From the NCBI RefSeq assembly GCF_036850765.1, contig NC_089491.1, positions 185,049,520 through 185,113,519 of the forward strand: DNA of 64,000 bases. The letters run 5' to 3'. Origin of the DNA: Saccopteryx bilineata (lineage: Eukaryota; Chordata; Mammalia; Chiroptera; Emballonuridae). Positions 49,891 through 61,669 of this stretch are shown here, one piece after another (the first letter of the stretch is position 1; the number at the start of each line of letters is the position of its first letter). The notes under the pieces were generated by a model. It made no database searches and had not been told where the DNA came from. It was given only the letters and a program-made list of their open reading frames with translations. A program made the translations under genes and the position numbers.

Positions 49891-51517
49891 GACATCCTTG
49901 GAGATAAAAACTTCATTCATAATGATATAAATCTGGAACTGAATGTTAGTACATTTAAACAAATGTTGGTACATTTTGCACAGGTAAAACAGCTTATAAA
50001 TTTTCAAGAAATGCAACTACTGTGTGAGCTGAGGGAAGACTGTACTTTTTTGTTTGGAGATTTTACAATAAGTAGTCATCAGTTTGGAAAATGATAACAC
50101 AGAAAGCAATGCCACACCTGGCCCACACCTGTGTCAGTTTGCCTGAGGGGAGACATGCCTTCAGAGAACTCTGGGACAGGCGTGTGGGCACATGAGCATT
50201 TTGGCACTTCTGTCCATATAAAGGTTTCAGAGTTCTGAGGGTTGACATCCAGAGCCTTACTGTTGTCTTTTCTATGGCAGACATTGGACACAGATGCCAG
50301 TATTTAAATATAGACTTTTCCCCTAAAAGTTACTAAGAACCGGTTAATATTATCTTTGAATTTCATTTCAGGATAGTAAGGGAGATGTGACAAAAATTTG
50401 TTATTAAAGGGGGCATTGGATCTACTCAGTTGAGAATCACTAGTTCTAGATTCTTAGAGAAATTTAAAGACAAAGTTCCTGACATCCACTGGTCAAATTC
50501 CTTTCTGGGGTGGTTTCCCTTTTTTCTTTGCAGGCCAGGGAAGGGCTGCTCACAGCCAGCCATTGCTCTTTGATTTCTTCCTGCAGAGGGCAGCAGCAGT
50601 GTGGGTTTGGGGAAAGAGAGAAGGCAGACACAGATGAGAGAAAATTTGTATCATAAGTGGCTACACTGAAGAAGCCATACAATTAGTCTGAAAGAAATAA
50701 CAACAAAATAATCTTCAACAGAGGAGTTAGAAAATAAGAAGATAAACAATAATTTATGCCACCAAGACATATCCATTAAAAAATTGGGAACTCACACAGT
50801 GGTCTAAAATAAATCCTGGCTTTCAAGTGCTTGCAATGTAACGAAACATGCAAACAATGTGTGCTGTTTCGAGGGGGGCCTGACACTAGAGGCACTGAGT
50901 CTGATAGAGGAGGTGCAGGTAACATCTCATTCCTGGGAAAAGCCTCTCTGATGGGCCGCCAGACAAATGATTCAACCCTAAGAAGATATGTAGGTTGAAA
51001 CGCGCTGGAGGAGGAACAAGACTATAAGCAGCAGAGGGGCTGATGCACTGAGAAGGAACATTCACAGAGGCTGCAACTAAAGCAACTGATTTTATGTCAA
51101 TATCAAAATTAAAGTCAGATATATTCAGTAAATAACTATAACATACATTCATATTGGGCAGTTCCACAATTCTATTTTTTAAGCAATTTTACAGGAAGTA
51201 CAAATAAGATCCTAAGTATTTGAAAGAGAAAAATACTTTAAATAAATGATCTGCATGTTGGATTGTTTTGAGATTTGGCGTTTCGGGATTAATATATGAT
51301 GTTAGCATAGGAAAGCTAAAGCAGGAATTGAGTCACACTGAAATGTGTGGCATCTTAATAATGCTAAACAAAATCACATTGGTTAGACTACAAAATCTGA
51401 CAAAACAATAACTTGAACAAAGGTTATAGCTCAAACATTATTTTCCTGGAAAGAAGAGGAAAATGCAGCTCACAAATACGGTTCTTTGATATGTCGCTGT
51501 GTACACAAATCTTACCT

Positions 51518-51759
51518 ATTTTTTTTTTAAAGAAAACTTTTTTTTTAAATTTTTATTTATTTATTTATTTTAGAGAGGAGAGAGAAAGGGAGAGAGAGAG
51601 AGACAGAGAGAGAGGAAAGAGAGACAGAGAGAGAAGGTGGGGGAGGAGCTGAAAGCATCAACTCCCATATATGCCTTGACCAGGCAAGCCCAGGTTTCGA
51701 ACCGGCGACCTCAGCATTTCCAGGTCGACGCTTTATCCACTGCGCCACCACAGGTCAGG
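51518..51759 (-). repeat. tRNA-derived SINE, layout B (Ves-like)
   Basis: The right end is the complement of the CCTGACCTGTGGTGGCGC head, with a GAACCGGCGACCTCAGCATT complement B-box region, a GA-rich segment and a T-rich left end. The short duplication CTTACCT lies at 51511-51517 and 51760-51766. Confidence 0.9.
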
Positions 51760-51807
51760 CTTACCTGACTATTTTTGAGTAGAGGATGATGTCTCTTTTT
51801 TGAGAGA

Positions 51808-52185
51808 CTAAAAGATTTTATTATTTATTTATTTATTATTCATAAGGAGAGAGAAAGAGAGAGAGAAGACAAAACAGGGAGACAGAAAGGAAGAAATGAG
51901 CAGGATTAACTCATAGTTATAGCACTCTTAGTTCATTGATTGCTTTCTCACATGTGCCTTGACCAAGGGGCTATAGCCAAGCCAGTGACCCCTTGCTCAA
52001 GTCAGCAACCTTGAGCTCAAGCCAACAACCGTAGAGTCACTTCTGTGATCCCACACTCAAACCAGTGACCCTATGTACAAGCCAGCGATCCCATGCTCAA
52101 GCCAGCAACCTCAGGGTTTCAAACCTGGGCTTTCAGTGTCCCAGGTTGACACTCTATCCATTGCATTACCTCTTAGCCAAAAATT
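51808..52185 (-). repeat. Layout A-related SINE with repeated internal modules
   Basis: On the minus strand it has a diverged tRNA-like head near 52185 and the GAGAAAGCAATCAATGAAC body, inverted near 51935. Between them lie at least four copies of a unit of about 25 bp built on GTCACTGGTTTGAG or GTTGCTGGCTTGAG. The tail is (AATA)n. It is an older copy. Confidence 0.82.
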
Positions 52186-52954
52186 CAATTATTTTCTTTA
52201 AAAAAGGAGTTTGTGTTAGGAAAGGTGAAATAGCATAATCAGTTGTCACTTTATATCTTTCTGCTGCATGGATTTGGGGCTGCTTCTAAGCTCAATATCA
52301 TCCTGACCTCTTGACTCTTTCTGAAGTGACATGAGTCTACCTGTTGCTACCAGGTGGAGTCACTCAGCAAGGGTCACTGGTGACACAACCATTGACTACC
52401 ATTAATAATTAAGTTGCAAGATTTGATTTACTCTGTTCTCAAGAGCTCTTCCAATTTCACCTTGTAATTCATTCTAGAATACTCTGGGAGAAAAGTGACC
52501 TCCAGGGGGAGCTTTTGTCATGAGCAAATAAGTTCATCAGCAAGGCCAGGAAGCCTATTTCCCTCTGGCTTCTGCTCCTAGAATTTATTCTATATGATGA
52601 AGAATCAGATCAGAACATACTCCAACACAAGGCTGGACGGGGATGTCGTCATGGCCTTGGAAGGAATGATGCCTGGCTAAATGCTACCTTAGAGACAAGA
52701 AAGCACACCAGGACTGTTTTCCAATGGTGTATACTTCCCCATCTTCAGAAGAAACACAAAATGCAGAAAATATGTCAGGAAGCCAAATACTATCTAGGTA
52801 GTTTAAAAATGATCTGGAAGTCATATCAGAAAATGGTATGGCAATATCAAGGAAAAATGTAAATTAGGCCTCATCTATTTAGGAGCTGAATTATATGAGA
52901 TAATTATAACTCCTGGGATGAGATAATGCATTGTAAACTTCTAAAGGATAATTA

Positions 52955-53105
52955 TAATAATAATAGCAGCTGGTACAAGGTCATGCATTCTGGTTTAATG
53001 ACCACATGGCTATCTTACCTCATTGGAGATTCATACCCCTGTGATGTTTTAAGCACAGAAAATAATAAAACCCATTTTACAAATTAGGAAATAGGGGCTC
53101 TGATA
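52955..53105 (-). repeat. MIR SINE relic
   Basis: AAAACCCATTTTACAAATTA then GGAAATAGGGGCTCTG corresponds to the inverted MIR core. Confidence 0.55.
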
Positions 53106-53319
53106 AAATCAGTCCCTCCTCTAAGGGGTGGCAGAAAGATGACACTATGGGGACAGTGCACTCCAGACAACTGAAGGGCCAGTGACTTCTCTTTAGAACA
53201 GCCAATGGGTGACACGCTCCCTTCTCACTGTCCACGTGAACAGAGAACTACAAGCACAGACGCAGGTGAATGTGTGCTTCCTGAGGGAGGTACGGTGGTC
53301 AGATGACCCAAGTGCAGGG

Positions 53320-53485
53320 TCCCTGGCCTGGGTGTGAATCCCACTCTGTCGTTTCCTATCTATGTGACTAGGAAGACTACTAATCCCCATCCCCTACCCC
53401 AGGCCTCAGTTTTCTATAAAGTAAAGTACTAATAACAGTGTCTACCTCACAAAGTAGGTTGTTATGAGGATGACATAAATGCACA
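53320..53485 (+). repeat. MIR SINE
   Basis: GGTGTGAATCCCACTCTG, CCCAGGCCTCAGTTTTCTAT and TCTACCTCACAAAGTAGGTT with GTTATGAGGATGAC give the full MIR order. Confidence 0.8.
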
Positions 53486-55138
53486 GGGAAAACTCACAAA
53501 GGCCATGCATACCTCCCTATAGTGCTTCCTGTCAGTGAGAGAAAGCTCTCCTGTCACCATATATACTTAAACTATAAAACATAAACCAACTCAAGACTGT
53601 CATGGTGGAACTGAAAAAGGAAACAGAATTTGATTATAATTTTATTTTTTTTTTAAAGCTTTTATATTACTTCATGGACTGATGTTCTAGACAGCAGCAA
53701 AGAGAAATAGGACCTCACCCAAGAACTGGGTCCCAACCAGAGGGCAAGGCAGCAGGGAAAGGGCATGGGCCCATGCTGCTCTCAGACCCCAGCCCCCACA
53801 CTGGCTGCGGGCAAGTCTGCACCGTCTTCACCTCTTCTGAGCCCTGGAAGATCTGATTTGGACAATGCATTATTTACCTGGGTAGATTTTTTTAAACAAT
53901 ATTAATTTGTTTTCCTGTTATTCCTTCATATTAAGGAAGAATAAAGGGTTGCAGAAGGTCATAAAAGGTTGCAGATTACAGCTTGTGGGAATAATTCTCA
54001 GGACTAACTTCCTCAGAATATATAGTAAGAAAAAAATCACTTCAGTTATAATTCACCTTTTACATTTTTTCTGTTGGTTTTTTTTAATACTGAACAGTGA
54101 AGTTTGTACAGAGAGGATGTGAACATACAATTTTTAAATTGTAAAGTTGTTATTGCCCTCAATGGCATTGGTTTGTAAAGATACTTCTAGAGAAGTTTGA
54201 TAATTAGGATCTAGTGCTAAAAAAAGCTTATATAAACACACATTGCCTCACATGACAACTTACCACCACAGGTGACAAGCCTAAATTCAGTCATGTCTTT
54301 CTAAGTCTACATCCTACATCCTGCAGGAGAGAGGGCTCTCTTTTGCGAGTCAGTCATGTTTTACAAGTTCTACTGATCACCTGCAGTCTGCCAGGACACA
54401 AACCTCCTATAGTACTCCTGCCCTTCCTGCTCGGGAAACCCGGGCTCTGCAGTGAATCTATGTTGAATTTGTCTGAGCCAGTGAACAGCAACTGTGAACA
54501 CAGTCCAGATCCGGAGAGGCAAGTTTCATGTGGGCCTTCCTCCTCACCTCCCAACCTCCTCTACCCAACCGCATCCAAGCATAGCCCCTGCCCTAAGCAA
54601 ACATGTGGCTCACACCTTTGGAAGAACCAGGTTCAGTTTCTGATCCCTTAAGGACACATTCAGGAATCCACAGCAGAGGCGCTGCACAGATCCTAGTTCC
54701 AAACAGCCCCGGGCCACAGGGAGTTTATCTGCCCACAGCTGTGTGAGTGACCCCTAGTGGCAGCAAGTAATGAATGAAAGACCCAAGAGAGGAGATTTGT
54801 TGGATGCCACTAGCCTGTCTGAGGTGCATAGTGGGGATGGATTTCCAAGTCCAGATCAGCAAATCTGGGCTTATTCCAACTCCTTATATTTATGATGCAT
54901 TTTCTTATTCTTTGTATCACTTGTGTCTGACAATCCTCCTGTGAGGTGATGGATTATATGATCATTGAACACTTTCCTTAACTATATCACTTTCTCTTTC
55001 CAAGAGATGATGTGGTGGAAGAATTTCTAAAATTCCCCTCTGCCTCTCAAAAAACTTGTCCCTCTCTGGTTCCTAGAACCCACAGATTTGATACATATCG
55101 CTCCCAGCTTTGTGTTATGTAAGGTGATAGTCAATGGA

Positions 55139-55287
55139 AGCAATTTCCAACCTTTTTCATCTCATGGCACACATAAGTTAATCATTAAAATTCTCCAGCA
55201 CACTAAAAAATATAAACTTTTGCTAATCTAAAAAAGAATAGATATACTTTTGATTCACTCACACCGGATGGCTATTGCTGTACTGGC
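55139..55287 (+). mobile_element. hAT-like MITE, left part only
   Basis: AGCAATTTCCAACCTTTTTC through GATTCACTCACACCGGATGG to CTATTGCTGTACTGGC matches the left half of the MITE at 25830. It stops where the minus-strand LTR begins, and the right half is not found beyond the LTR. Confidence 0.75.
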
Positions 55288-55977
55288 TATAAAGCCAGTA
55301 GCCACAGCCACCTGGCCCATGCAGGTTCACATCTGATTCAGACAGACGGTAATGAAACAACAGAGCCAATAACTGGTGGGCCATTACCTTTAATCCTAGC
55401 TTGCACCCAGTGGCTCCAAAACCCACTCATTCAGCGCTCACAAAGCTACTAACTTATCTGAATTTCCTAGAATCAAAGGTTTCTAGCTCACTAGCCTCAT
55501 TCACCTCTGTTCCGCATTTCCTTCTCTCTGCACAAGCTCTGCAGAAACTGACTTCTTTCTTTTTTAGCATTCTGCCATCTTGGCTACTTCTCCTCTCCTC
55601 CACATGGCCTTACTCTGCTCTCCTTTCTCTGCTTACCTTTCTCTGCTCTCTCCTCTACTGCTAATCTCAGGAACCACGGAGAGAGCAAGCTCCTGGTCTG
55701 CCCCACTTTATAGCGTAGAAATCAAAACCTTTAATCCAATATACAAACAAGGAAGTCTCTGATACAAAGTCACTTATCTGAGGCATAATGGGATTCCTCA
55801 TGAGAGTGCACCACCCCACATCATGCAACAGTCAAGGGTGTGGGGAAAAGCTTAGTCTTAAAACTAAGCCTTAGGCTATAATGACCCGGTCTGCTTACAG
55901 CCTGACCCCCCCCCCCACAATACAAACTATAAATGAGCAAACCTATATATCATATTTATAAACTTATTTGACCAACA
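55288..55977 (-). repeat. Solo LTR-like element, minus copy
   Basis: On the minus strand it starts TGTTGGTCAAATAAG and has TATAAAGTGGGGCAGAC downstream of a CCCCACACCCTTGACT stretch, like an LTR promoter. It carries an AGGATTAAAG polyadenylation-like signal near its end. It pairs with the plus copy at 57899 over its whole length. No gag, pol or env-like sequence adjoins it, so it is read as a solo LTR of an endogenous retrovirus whose family I cannot name. The end near 55288 is diverged. Confidence 0.7.
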
Positions 55978-56009
55978 CCATGGAAGAAGGAAAGCAGGCC
56001 AACTCAAGG

Positions 56010-56295
56010 AGCCAGAATGGCACCAGCGAATAGACAACAAGGAAACGAGACCTCAGTCCTACGATGGCAAGGGCCTAGATTCTGCCAACAGCCCAAACCA
56101 GCCTGAAAATGGATTTGTCCCTAGAGTCTTCAGGGAAGAGCCCAGCTCAGCCAAAACCTTGACTTTGGCCTGTGAGCCTTGAGCAGAGACCAGGCTTTGA
56201 TCCATGCTAGACTCCTCACCCAAGGAAACCAAGCTAACAAGTGGGTATGTTTTTAATTGTTGTAGTGGCAATTTGTCACCAAATAATAGAAAACT
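56010..56295 (+). repeat. MaLR-type LTR 3' part (MLT1/MST-like)
   Basis: GAGCCCAGCTCAGCCAAAAC, CTTGACTTTGGCCTGTGAGC and GTAGTGGCAATTTGTCACCA followed by AATAATAGAAAACTGATTAA match the 3' end of mammalian MaLR LTRs. The usual AATAAA region is diverged. Confidence 0.65.
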
Positions 56296-56749
56296 GATTA
56301 AATGTCTATTGAATTTTTGGATTATCCTCAAGTGGAAGTCCCAGAATTAGGACTCCATTTTTTATTGTATACACACACCCTCATCCTATCCCCATTCTAA
56401 ATCCTCCTCTAAGCTATCTGTCACATTCCCCAGCTTCCAGATCTTGTCAGTGGCCACTGGCCTCCTTCTTGCTCTCTCCTTCCCTCTTATTTACATTCCC
56501 ATCTGGTTCCCTGCCTGGAGAGTCCCCACCCTCTACTCTAATCCCAGGCAATGCTGCCAGATTCATGTCCTAATGTCACAGTTCCAAACACTGTTCTCTA
56601 GAATGATGCTGACAGGAGTAAGGTTTCTACCCATGGTATTTCATAACGGTATTAATAACAATTTTTAAAGAGACAGTGAGATGAGGGGTTTTTTTGGTTG
56701 TTTGTTTTGTTTTGTATTTTGTAAAGCTAAATATTTTACATTTGAGGAT

Positions 56750-57265
56750 CTTTTATTCTGACTTTTTTGGGGTCAAGTACTCTTTTTCTATGCAGTGATG
56801 ATGGCCTTTGCAGTGGGCTGTACATAAGTGGCCACAACCGCCTCCCGGTTGCCCTGCCGCTGCAGTGTAACTTAGCCACTCTTCCATCTGGAGAAGGAAC
56901 AATTTCTCCTCCCTGAATCCCAGGCTGTGTGTGGCTGCTTTGGGCAATGGGGCTCCTGTACTGGGGCTTTCTCTCTCGCTGCTAAGAAACTTTTGCCCTT
57001 CTCATGAGCAAGGCCAGACTGGCTTGTTGGCAATCAGGACCAAGTGGAGGAAAGCTCTGTGCAGCCCAGCTGCCCGTGCTGAGGACCGGCCTGTGGGCAT
57101 GTGAACGAGGTCATCCTGGCACATCTGGCCCCAGGCAGGCAGGCCCAGACATAAAGAGTGTCAGAAACATGACAAGTAGTAACTGTGATGTTTCAGGCTA
57201 CTGTGCTTGGGGTGGTTTCTTAGTCAGCAAACTGATATCACAGCAGAAATTAAGTTTATTCTTAC
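56750..57265 (+). repeat. Possible MLT1-like LTR relic
   Basis: GGGCATGTGAACGAGGTCAT, CCAGGCAGGCAGGCCCAGAC and TCTTAGTCAGCAAACTGATA resemble the distal part of an MLT1 LTR. Earlier segments are too diverged to place. Confidence 0.4.
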
Positions 57266-57682
57266 TTAGAAAACTAAAAAATAAACTCATTATAAGTACT
57301 TTCAATTTTCTAAACATTTAACTGGTCCAGGAAATGTTTAAACATCTTAGAATGATTGCCTTGATCCATTGCTCCAAATATGTCTTTGTCTTGCTCAAAA
57401 GGCTATGAAAACTGCTCTATAGAGAAAGAGTTGGATGCCTATGTATAGAGATTTTTCTGCGTGATAAATAGTATGAGGCCAGGGGAGCTGAGCAGAGAAG
57501 ACACACAGGGGGAATGGAGAAAGCTGCACTGAGATGGGGAGGAAGTTGTGGTTGGGGCAGTAGCGTCAAGGTAAAAAGGTCTGTTGTCAAGAGCCCAGAG
57601 ACCTGCAGAGCTGTTTCATTAACCCAGATCTATCTTTCTTATTGCTTTCCGGGGAGCAAGCCTGCAAGCAGACATAGCCCTT

Positions 57683-57690
<8 letters not shown>

Positions 57691-57714
<24 letters not shown>

Positions 57715-58713
57715 GAGAGAAGAGGAGATATAGTGAGATATACTCACACATGCACCCTGGCCGGGATCCACCTGGCAACCCATCTGGGGCTGATGCTCGA
57801 GTACTGAGCTGTTTTTAGCACCTGAGGCAGATGTGCTGCAACAGAGCTATCCTCAGTACCCAGAGCTCAAACCAATCAAGCCACTGGCTATGGGAGGGTG
57901 TTGGTCAAATAATTTTGTAAAATAATATATATGTTTGCTCGCTTATAGTTTGCATTGGGTGTGGGGGACAGGTTGTGAGCAGGCAGGATTCTTATAGCCT
58001 AAGGCTTAGTTTTAAAACTAAGCTTTTCCCCACACCCTTGACAGATTGCATGATGTGGAGTGGTGCACTCTCATGAGGAATCCCATTATGCCTCAGATAA
58101 GTGACTTTGTGTGGAAGACTTCCTTCTTTGTATACTGGATTAAAGGTTTGGATTTCTACAATATAAAGTGGGGCAGACCGGGAGCTTGCTCTCTCAGTTC
58201 CTGAGATTAGCATTAGAGGAGAGAGCAGAGAGGAGAGCAGAGTAAGGCCACATGGAGGAGAGAAGAGGCAGCCAAGATGGCGGAGTGCTGAGTGAAAAGC
58301 CAGTTAGTACAGAGTTTGTGTAGAGAGAAGGAGATGGGGAACAAAAGAGAATGAGGCTAATGAGCTAGAAACCTTTGATTCTAGGAAACTCAGATAAGTC
58401 AGTAGCTTTGTAAGCGCTGAATGAGTGGGTTTTGGAGCCCAGTGTGTGTTTTTACTTGCCCACCAGGTGTAAGCTAGGATTAAAGATGATGGCCCACCAG
58501 TTCGTGGCTCTGTTATTTCATTACTGTCTGTCCGAATCCAATGAGAACCTGCATGGGCCAGGCTGCTGTGATGCTGGCCCTGGCTACTGATTTACAGAGG
58601 ACAAGAGGGAAGCAAGCAGATGCTTGCTTGTCCTGTGTGCCCTGACCAGGAATTGAAACTGGGACGTCCATATGCTAGGCTGACACTCTATCCACTGAGC
58701 CACCAGCCAGAAC
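57691..58713 (-). repeat. tRNA-derived SINE, layout C, split by an LTR
   Basis: The tail (T-run 57691-57713) and distal part (57714-57898) lie left of the LTR, and the head (58597-58713, complement of CCACTGAGCCACCAGCCAG) lies right. The duplication TAGCCCTNTGCCTTT at 57675-57689 and from 58714 flanks the composite, so SINE first and LTR second. The CTCF-like core is not conserved here (GGGATCCACCTGGCAACCCA). Confidence 0.88.
57899..58596 (+). repeat. Solo LTR-like element, plus copy, 698 bp
   Basis: It begins TGTTGGTCAAATAAT and ends ACTGATTTACA, giving TG...CA ends. The flanks GAGGG and GAGGA are a candidate 5-bp duplication. TATAAAGTGGGGCAGAC at about 58161 is TATA-like, and AGGATTAAAG near 58474 is a polyadenylation-like signal. 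A CCAAGATGGCGG motif (YY1-like) lies near 58274. No viral coding sequence adjoins it. Confidence 0.78.
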
Positions 58714-59199
58714 TAGCCCTATGCCTTTGAAATTCTTCTCTGGAATAATGCTCCCCTCTATCCCTGAGAGTCTACTGAACACTCCCTACCACTACTCGCA
58801 TCCCTACCCACTGCCTGCCTTTCCAGTGCAGACAATTCTCAACTTGATACTTGGTAGTTCTGTATTCTGCGCAGTCAGAGGCGATGGCCCCATCTATCTT
58901 CTGGAGAGGTTTGATGTGAGCCTACATGGGATCTGTCTAAAGCTGCTCTCTGAGTGGGGCCAGTGTGGTAGCCCCTGCAAGATAAGGCAGTGAATAGTTA
59001 AGCAGCTAATGTATAATGATTGTAGAAGTTGCTCACATGTACAGATAACACTATCTTCTAAAACAAATAACTCAGTTGATTGCTTAACCACATTTCTTAA
59101 ATTTTTATTAGATCAATATTTTTTCTGCAAGGTGACAATTTTACTGAACTTGTTCTAAATTTGAGACAAAGGATGAACAGGTGAAAATATGGGGAGGGA

Positions 59200-60410
59200 C
59201 TTCTACTCTGGGTGATATGGAGAATAGGTACATGGACTGACCCTCCTGCTGGAAACAACTCAACTAGTCTGGATATTTCAGTCCCTGGGCCTAAATACTT
59301 AATGTTGGACCTAAAATCCGAATGGAAAAACTCAGGAAGAGAACTGCAGCTACTTTCTGGGGGCGTTTACTAAACTGCATGGACTATGGACTTTAGCTTT
59401 GATTTTCATGGCCATATACAGGGCAGAAAAAAAAAAGAAGATTTACGGGTTGCCCCCTTACAAGGAGTAGTATAATATGAGTTCCTCTCTAACATAAACT
59501 TGAGAAATCAAAACACTACACCTTAGGGTAAGTGAATGGAATATGACATCAACCTCTACACCTACAGAGAAATGACAAAAATAGCACACTTTTATATCTA
59601 GGCATTGGGGAGAAAAGAAAAAAATTACTGTTAAATATTTGGACTTATAAGCCAGTTTTCATGTTAGCATGAGAACAAAAATTCACACCATATAGGTAGG
59701 CTGAAGTATTTCAGACCAAACTTTGATTTTGAGTGTTCTTAGCTGGTGGTGTTCTTGGGTAGTGTCCTGGTAGAAAAAATGGTAGCTTAACTATTCACTT
59801 CCTTCTTTCTGAAGGAAGATATTTCTGTTCTGGGTTCAAAGAATTGTCACACATAAGATTCCAAGGAAAATAAGTTACAATAAATACTAAAGAAAACAAG
59901 GCATAAGGAGCAATTAGCAGAAACAACAGAAAGCAGAAATGATGCCCAAGGATTTTGGATGATAAAAATTAATAGATACAGACTCCAAAATAATTATATT
60001 TACTATGTTTAAATAAATAAAAAAACAAGCTTGTAAATATGTTCAGGAAATCAGAAATACCCAAAGATACCCAAATAGATAAGGCACAGAAACAAACTTC
60101 TATAAATAAAAAAATATAATAATTGCAGTTAGAAGTTAATTTTAAAAATTAATAACGAATTCAATACAGCTGAAAAAAAATATTTGTGAACTAGAAGATA
60201 TACTGAAGAAATTTCCCCCAATACAACATAGACAGGGGAAGAGAGGGAAATTATGAAAGAGATTAGAAGACAAAGAGCACAGAATGAGAAATTCTAATAT
60301 ACATCTAATCAGAGTTCCAGAGAGTAGGGGTGACATATTTGACTTACCACTTGATAATTTCCCAACTGTGCTTGTCAATTAAATTGAATTATAATCAGGG
60401 AAAATTTATG
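59200..60410 (+). repeat. Degraded L1/HAL1-like LINE, 5' part
   Basis: Weak order of LINE ORF1-type motifs: GGTACATGGACTGACCCTCC, AATGGAAAAACTCAGGAAGA, ATGCCCAAGGATTTTGGATG, then GAGATTAGAAGACAAAGAGC. Many stops; inactive. It continues after the hAT and SINE insertions. Confidence 0.6.
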
Positions 60411-60418
60411 TTGTAGGA

Positions 60419-60609
60419 CAGGGGTCGGGAACCTTTTTGACTGAGAGAGTCATGAACGCCACATGTTTTAAAATGTAATTCCAGCCTGACTTGTGGTGGC
60501 GCAGTGGGTAAAAGCATCGACCTGGAACACTGAGGTCGCCGGTTCAAAACCCCGGGCTTCCCTGGTCGAGGCACATATGGGAGTTGATGCTTTCTGCTCC
60601 TCCCTCCCT

Positions 60610-60650
<41 letters not shown>

Positions 60651-60966
60651 TTGTGTGTGTGTGTCTCCTCTCTCTAAAATAAATAAATAAATAAATCTAA
60701 AAAAATGTAATTCTATGAGAGCCATACAACAACCCATGTATGTTATGCATTATCCAATAAAAATTTGGTACTGTCCTTGAGGACAGCTGTGATTGGCTCC
60801 AGCCACCCGCAACCATGAACATGAGTGGTAGGAAATGAATGGATTGTAATACATGAGAATGTTTTATATTTTTAACATTATTTTTTTATTAAAGGTTTGT
60901 CTGCAAGCCAGATGCAGCCATCAAAAGAGCCACATCTGGCTCGCAAGCCACAGTTCCTGACCCCCG
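60419..60966 (-). mobile_element. Internally deleted hAT derivative of the 29876 type, with nested SINE
   Basis: A perfect 8-bp duplication TTGTAGGA lies at 60411-60418 and 60967-60974. Ends CAGGGGTCGGGAACC and GTTCCTGACCCCCG match the element at 29876 in inverted orientation. About 75 bp correspond to its right end and about 250 bp to its left end; all transposase sequence is missing. A layout B SINE sits at 60483-60703. Without it the element is about 320 bp. Confidence 0.94.
60483..60703 (+). repeat. tRNA-derived SINE, layout B, inside the hAT derivative
   Basis: AGCCTGACTTGTGGTGGCGC head, GGTTCAAAACCCCGGG B-box, (TC)n/(GT)n and (AAAT)n tail. The duplication AATGTAATTC lies at 60472-60481 and 60704-60713. 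Confidence 0.94.
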
Positions 60967-61239
60967 TTGTAGGAGAAACAAAAAAAAAGAGGACTGCATT
61001 GAGCATGGTATAAGTGGAATTACAGGATCATTGCTAGATGTGGCAAGAGGACACCAAACAGAAATATTGCGTTTTGGGACATATGCATGGTCAAACATAT
61101 TTGCCAAACAGTATTCAGGGATGAAGAATTGGACTCAGCAGACAAGCTTAAATGTGAGGGTGAAAAGAGTGGAAATCTCCTATCAACTCCTGAAATGTTT
61201 TCTTAAGAACTGTCATGAGAATAATAATAAAAATAACTA

Positions 61240-61603
61240 ACTTGACCAGGCAGTGATGCAGCGGATAGAGCATCAGCCTGGGATGAGGAGGATTCAGGTT
61301 TCAAACCCCGAGGTCACCAGTTTGAGCACAGGGTTGCTGGCTTGAGTGTGGGATCATAGACATGACCCCATGGTCACTGGTTTGAGCCCAAAGGTCACTG
61401 GCTTGAGCCCAAGGTTGCTGGCTTGAGCAAGGGGCCACTCACTCTGGAGCCCCCCAGTCAAGGCTTATATGAGAAAGCAGTCAATGAACAATTAAGGTGC
61501 CACAACAAAGAATTGCTGCTTCTCATCTTTCTCCCTTCCTGTTTGTCCCTATCTGTCCCTCTCTCTGTTTCTGTCACAAAAAGAAAAAACAAACAAACAA
61601 AAA
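61240..61603 (+). repeat. Layout A SINE with tandem internal modules
   Basis: CTTGACCAGGCAGTGATGCA head and GAGAAAGCAGTCAATGAAC body are separated by several units of the type GGTCACTGGCTTGAGCCCAA between about 61310 and 61435. The shorter copies at 14437 and 21615 have fewer. Ends are A-rich. Confidence 0.88.
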
Positions 61604-61669
61604 ACTTACTTTCTTTGTGCATTTGCAATAAAATTTTATAAGACATATACAGAAAAAGGTAAATATGGT

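Noticed and set aside
49825..50094. 89-codon plus-strand frame with balanced composition
   Set aside because: Its start falls in a MER5-like hAT relic, it has no recognised domain, and minus-strand frames overlap it.
55288..58596. Complete endogenous provirus between two LTRs
   Set aside because: The two LTRs are in opposite orientation, the intervening DNA contains MaLR relics and a SINE, and no gag, pol or env-like frame is present.
61310..61435. CRISPR-like or satellite array
   Set aside because: The repeated units of about 25 bp are contiguous variants of one SINE module without spacers, in a eukaryotic context.
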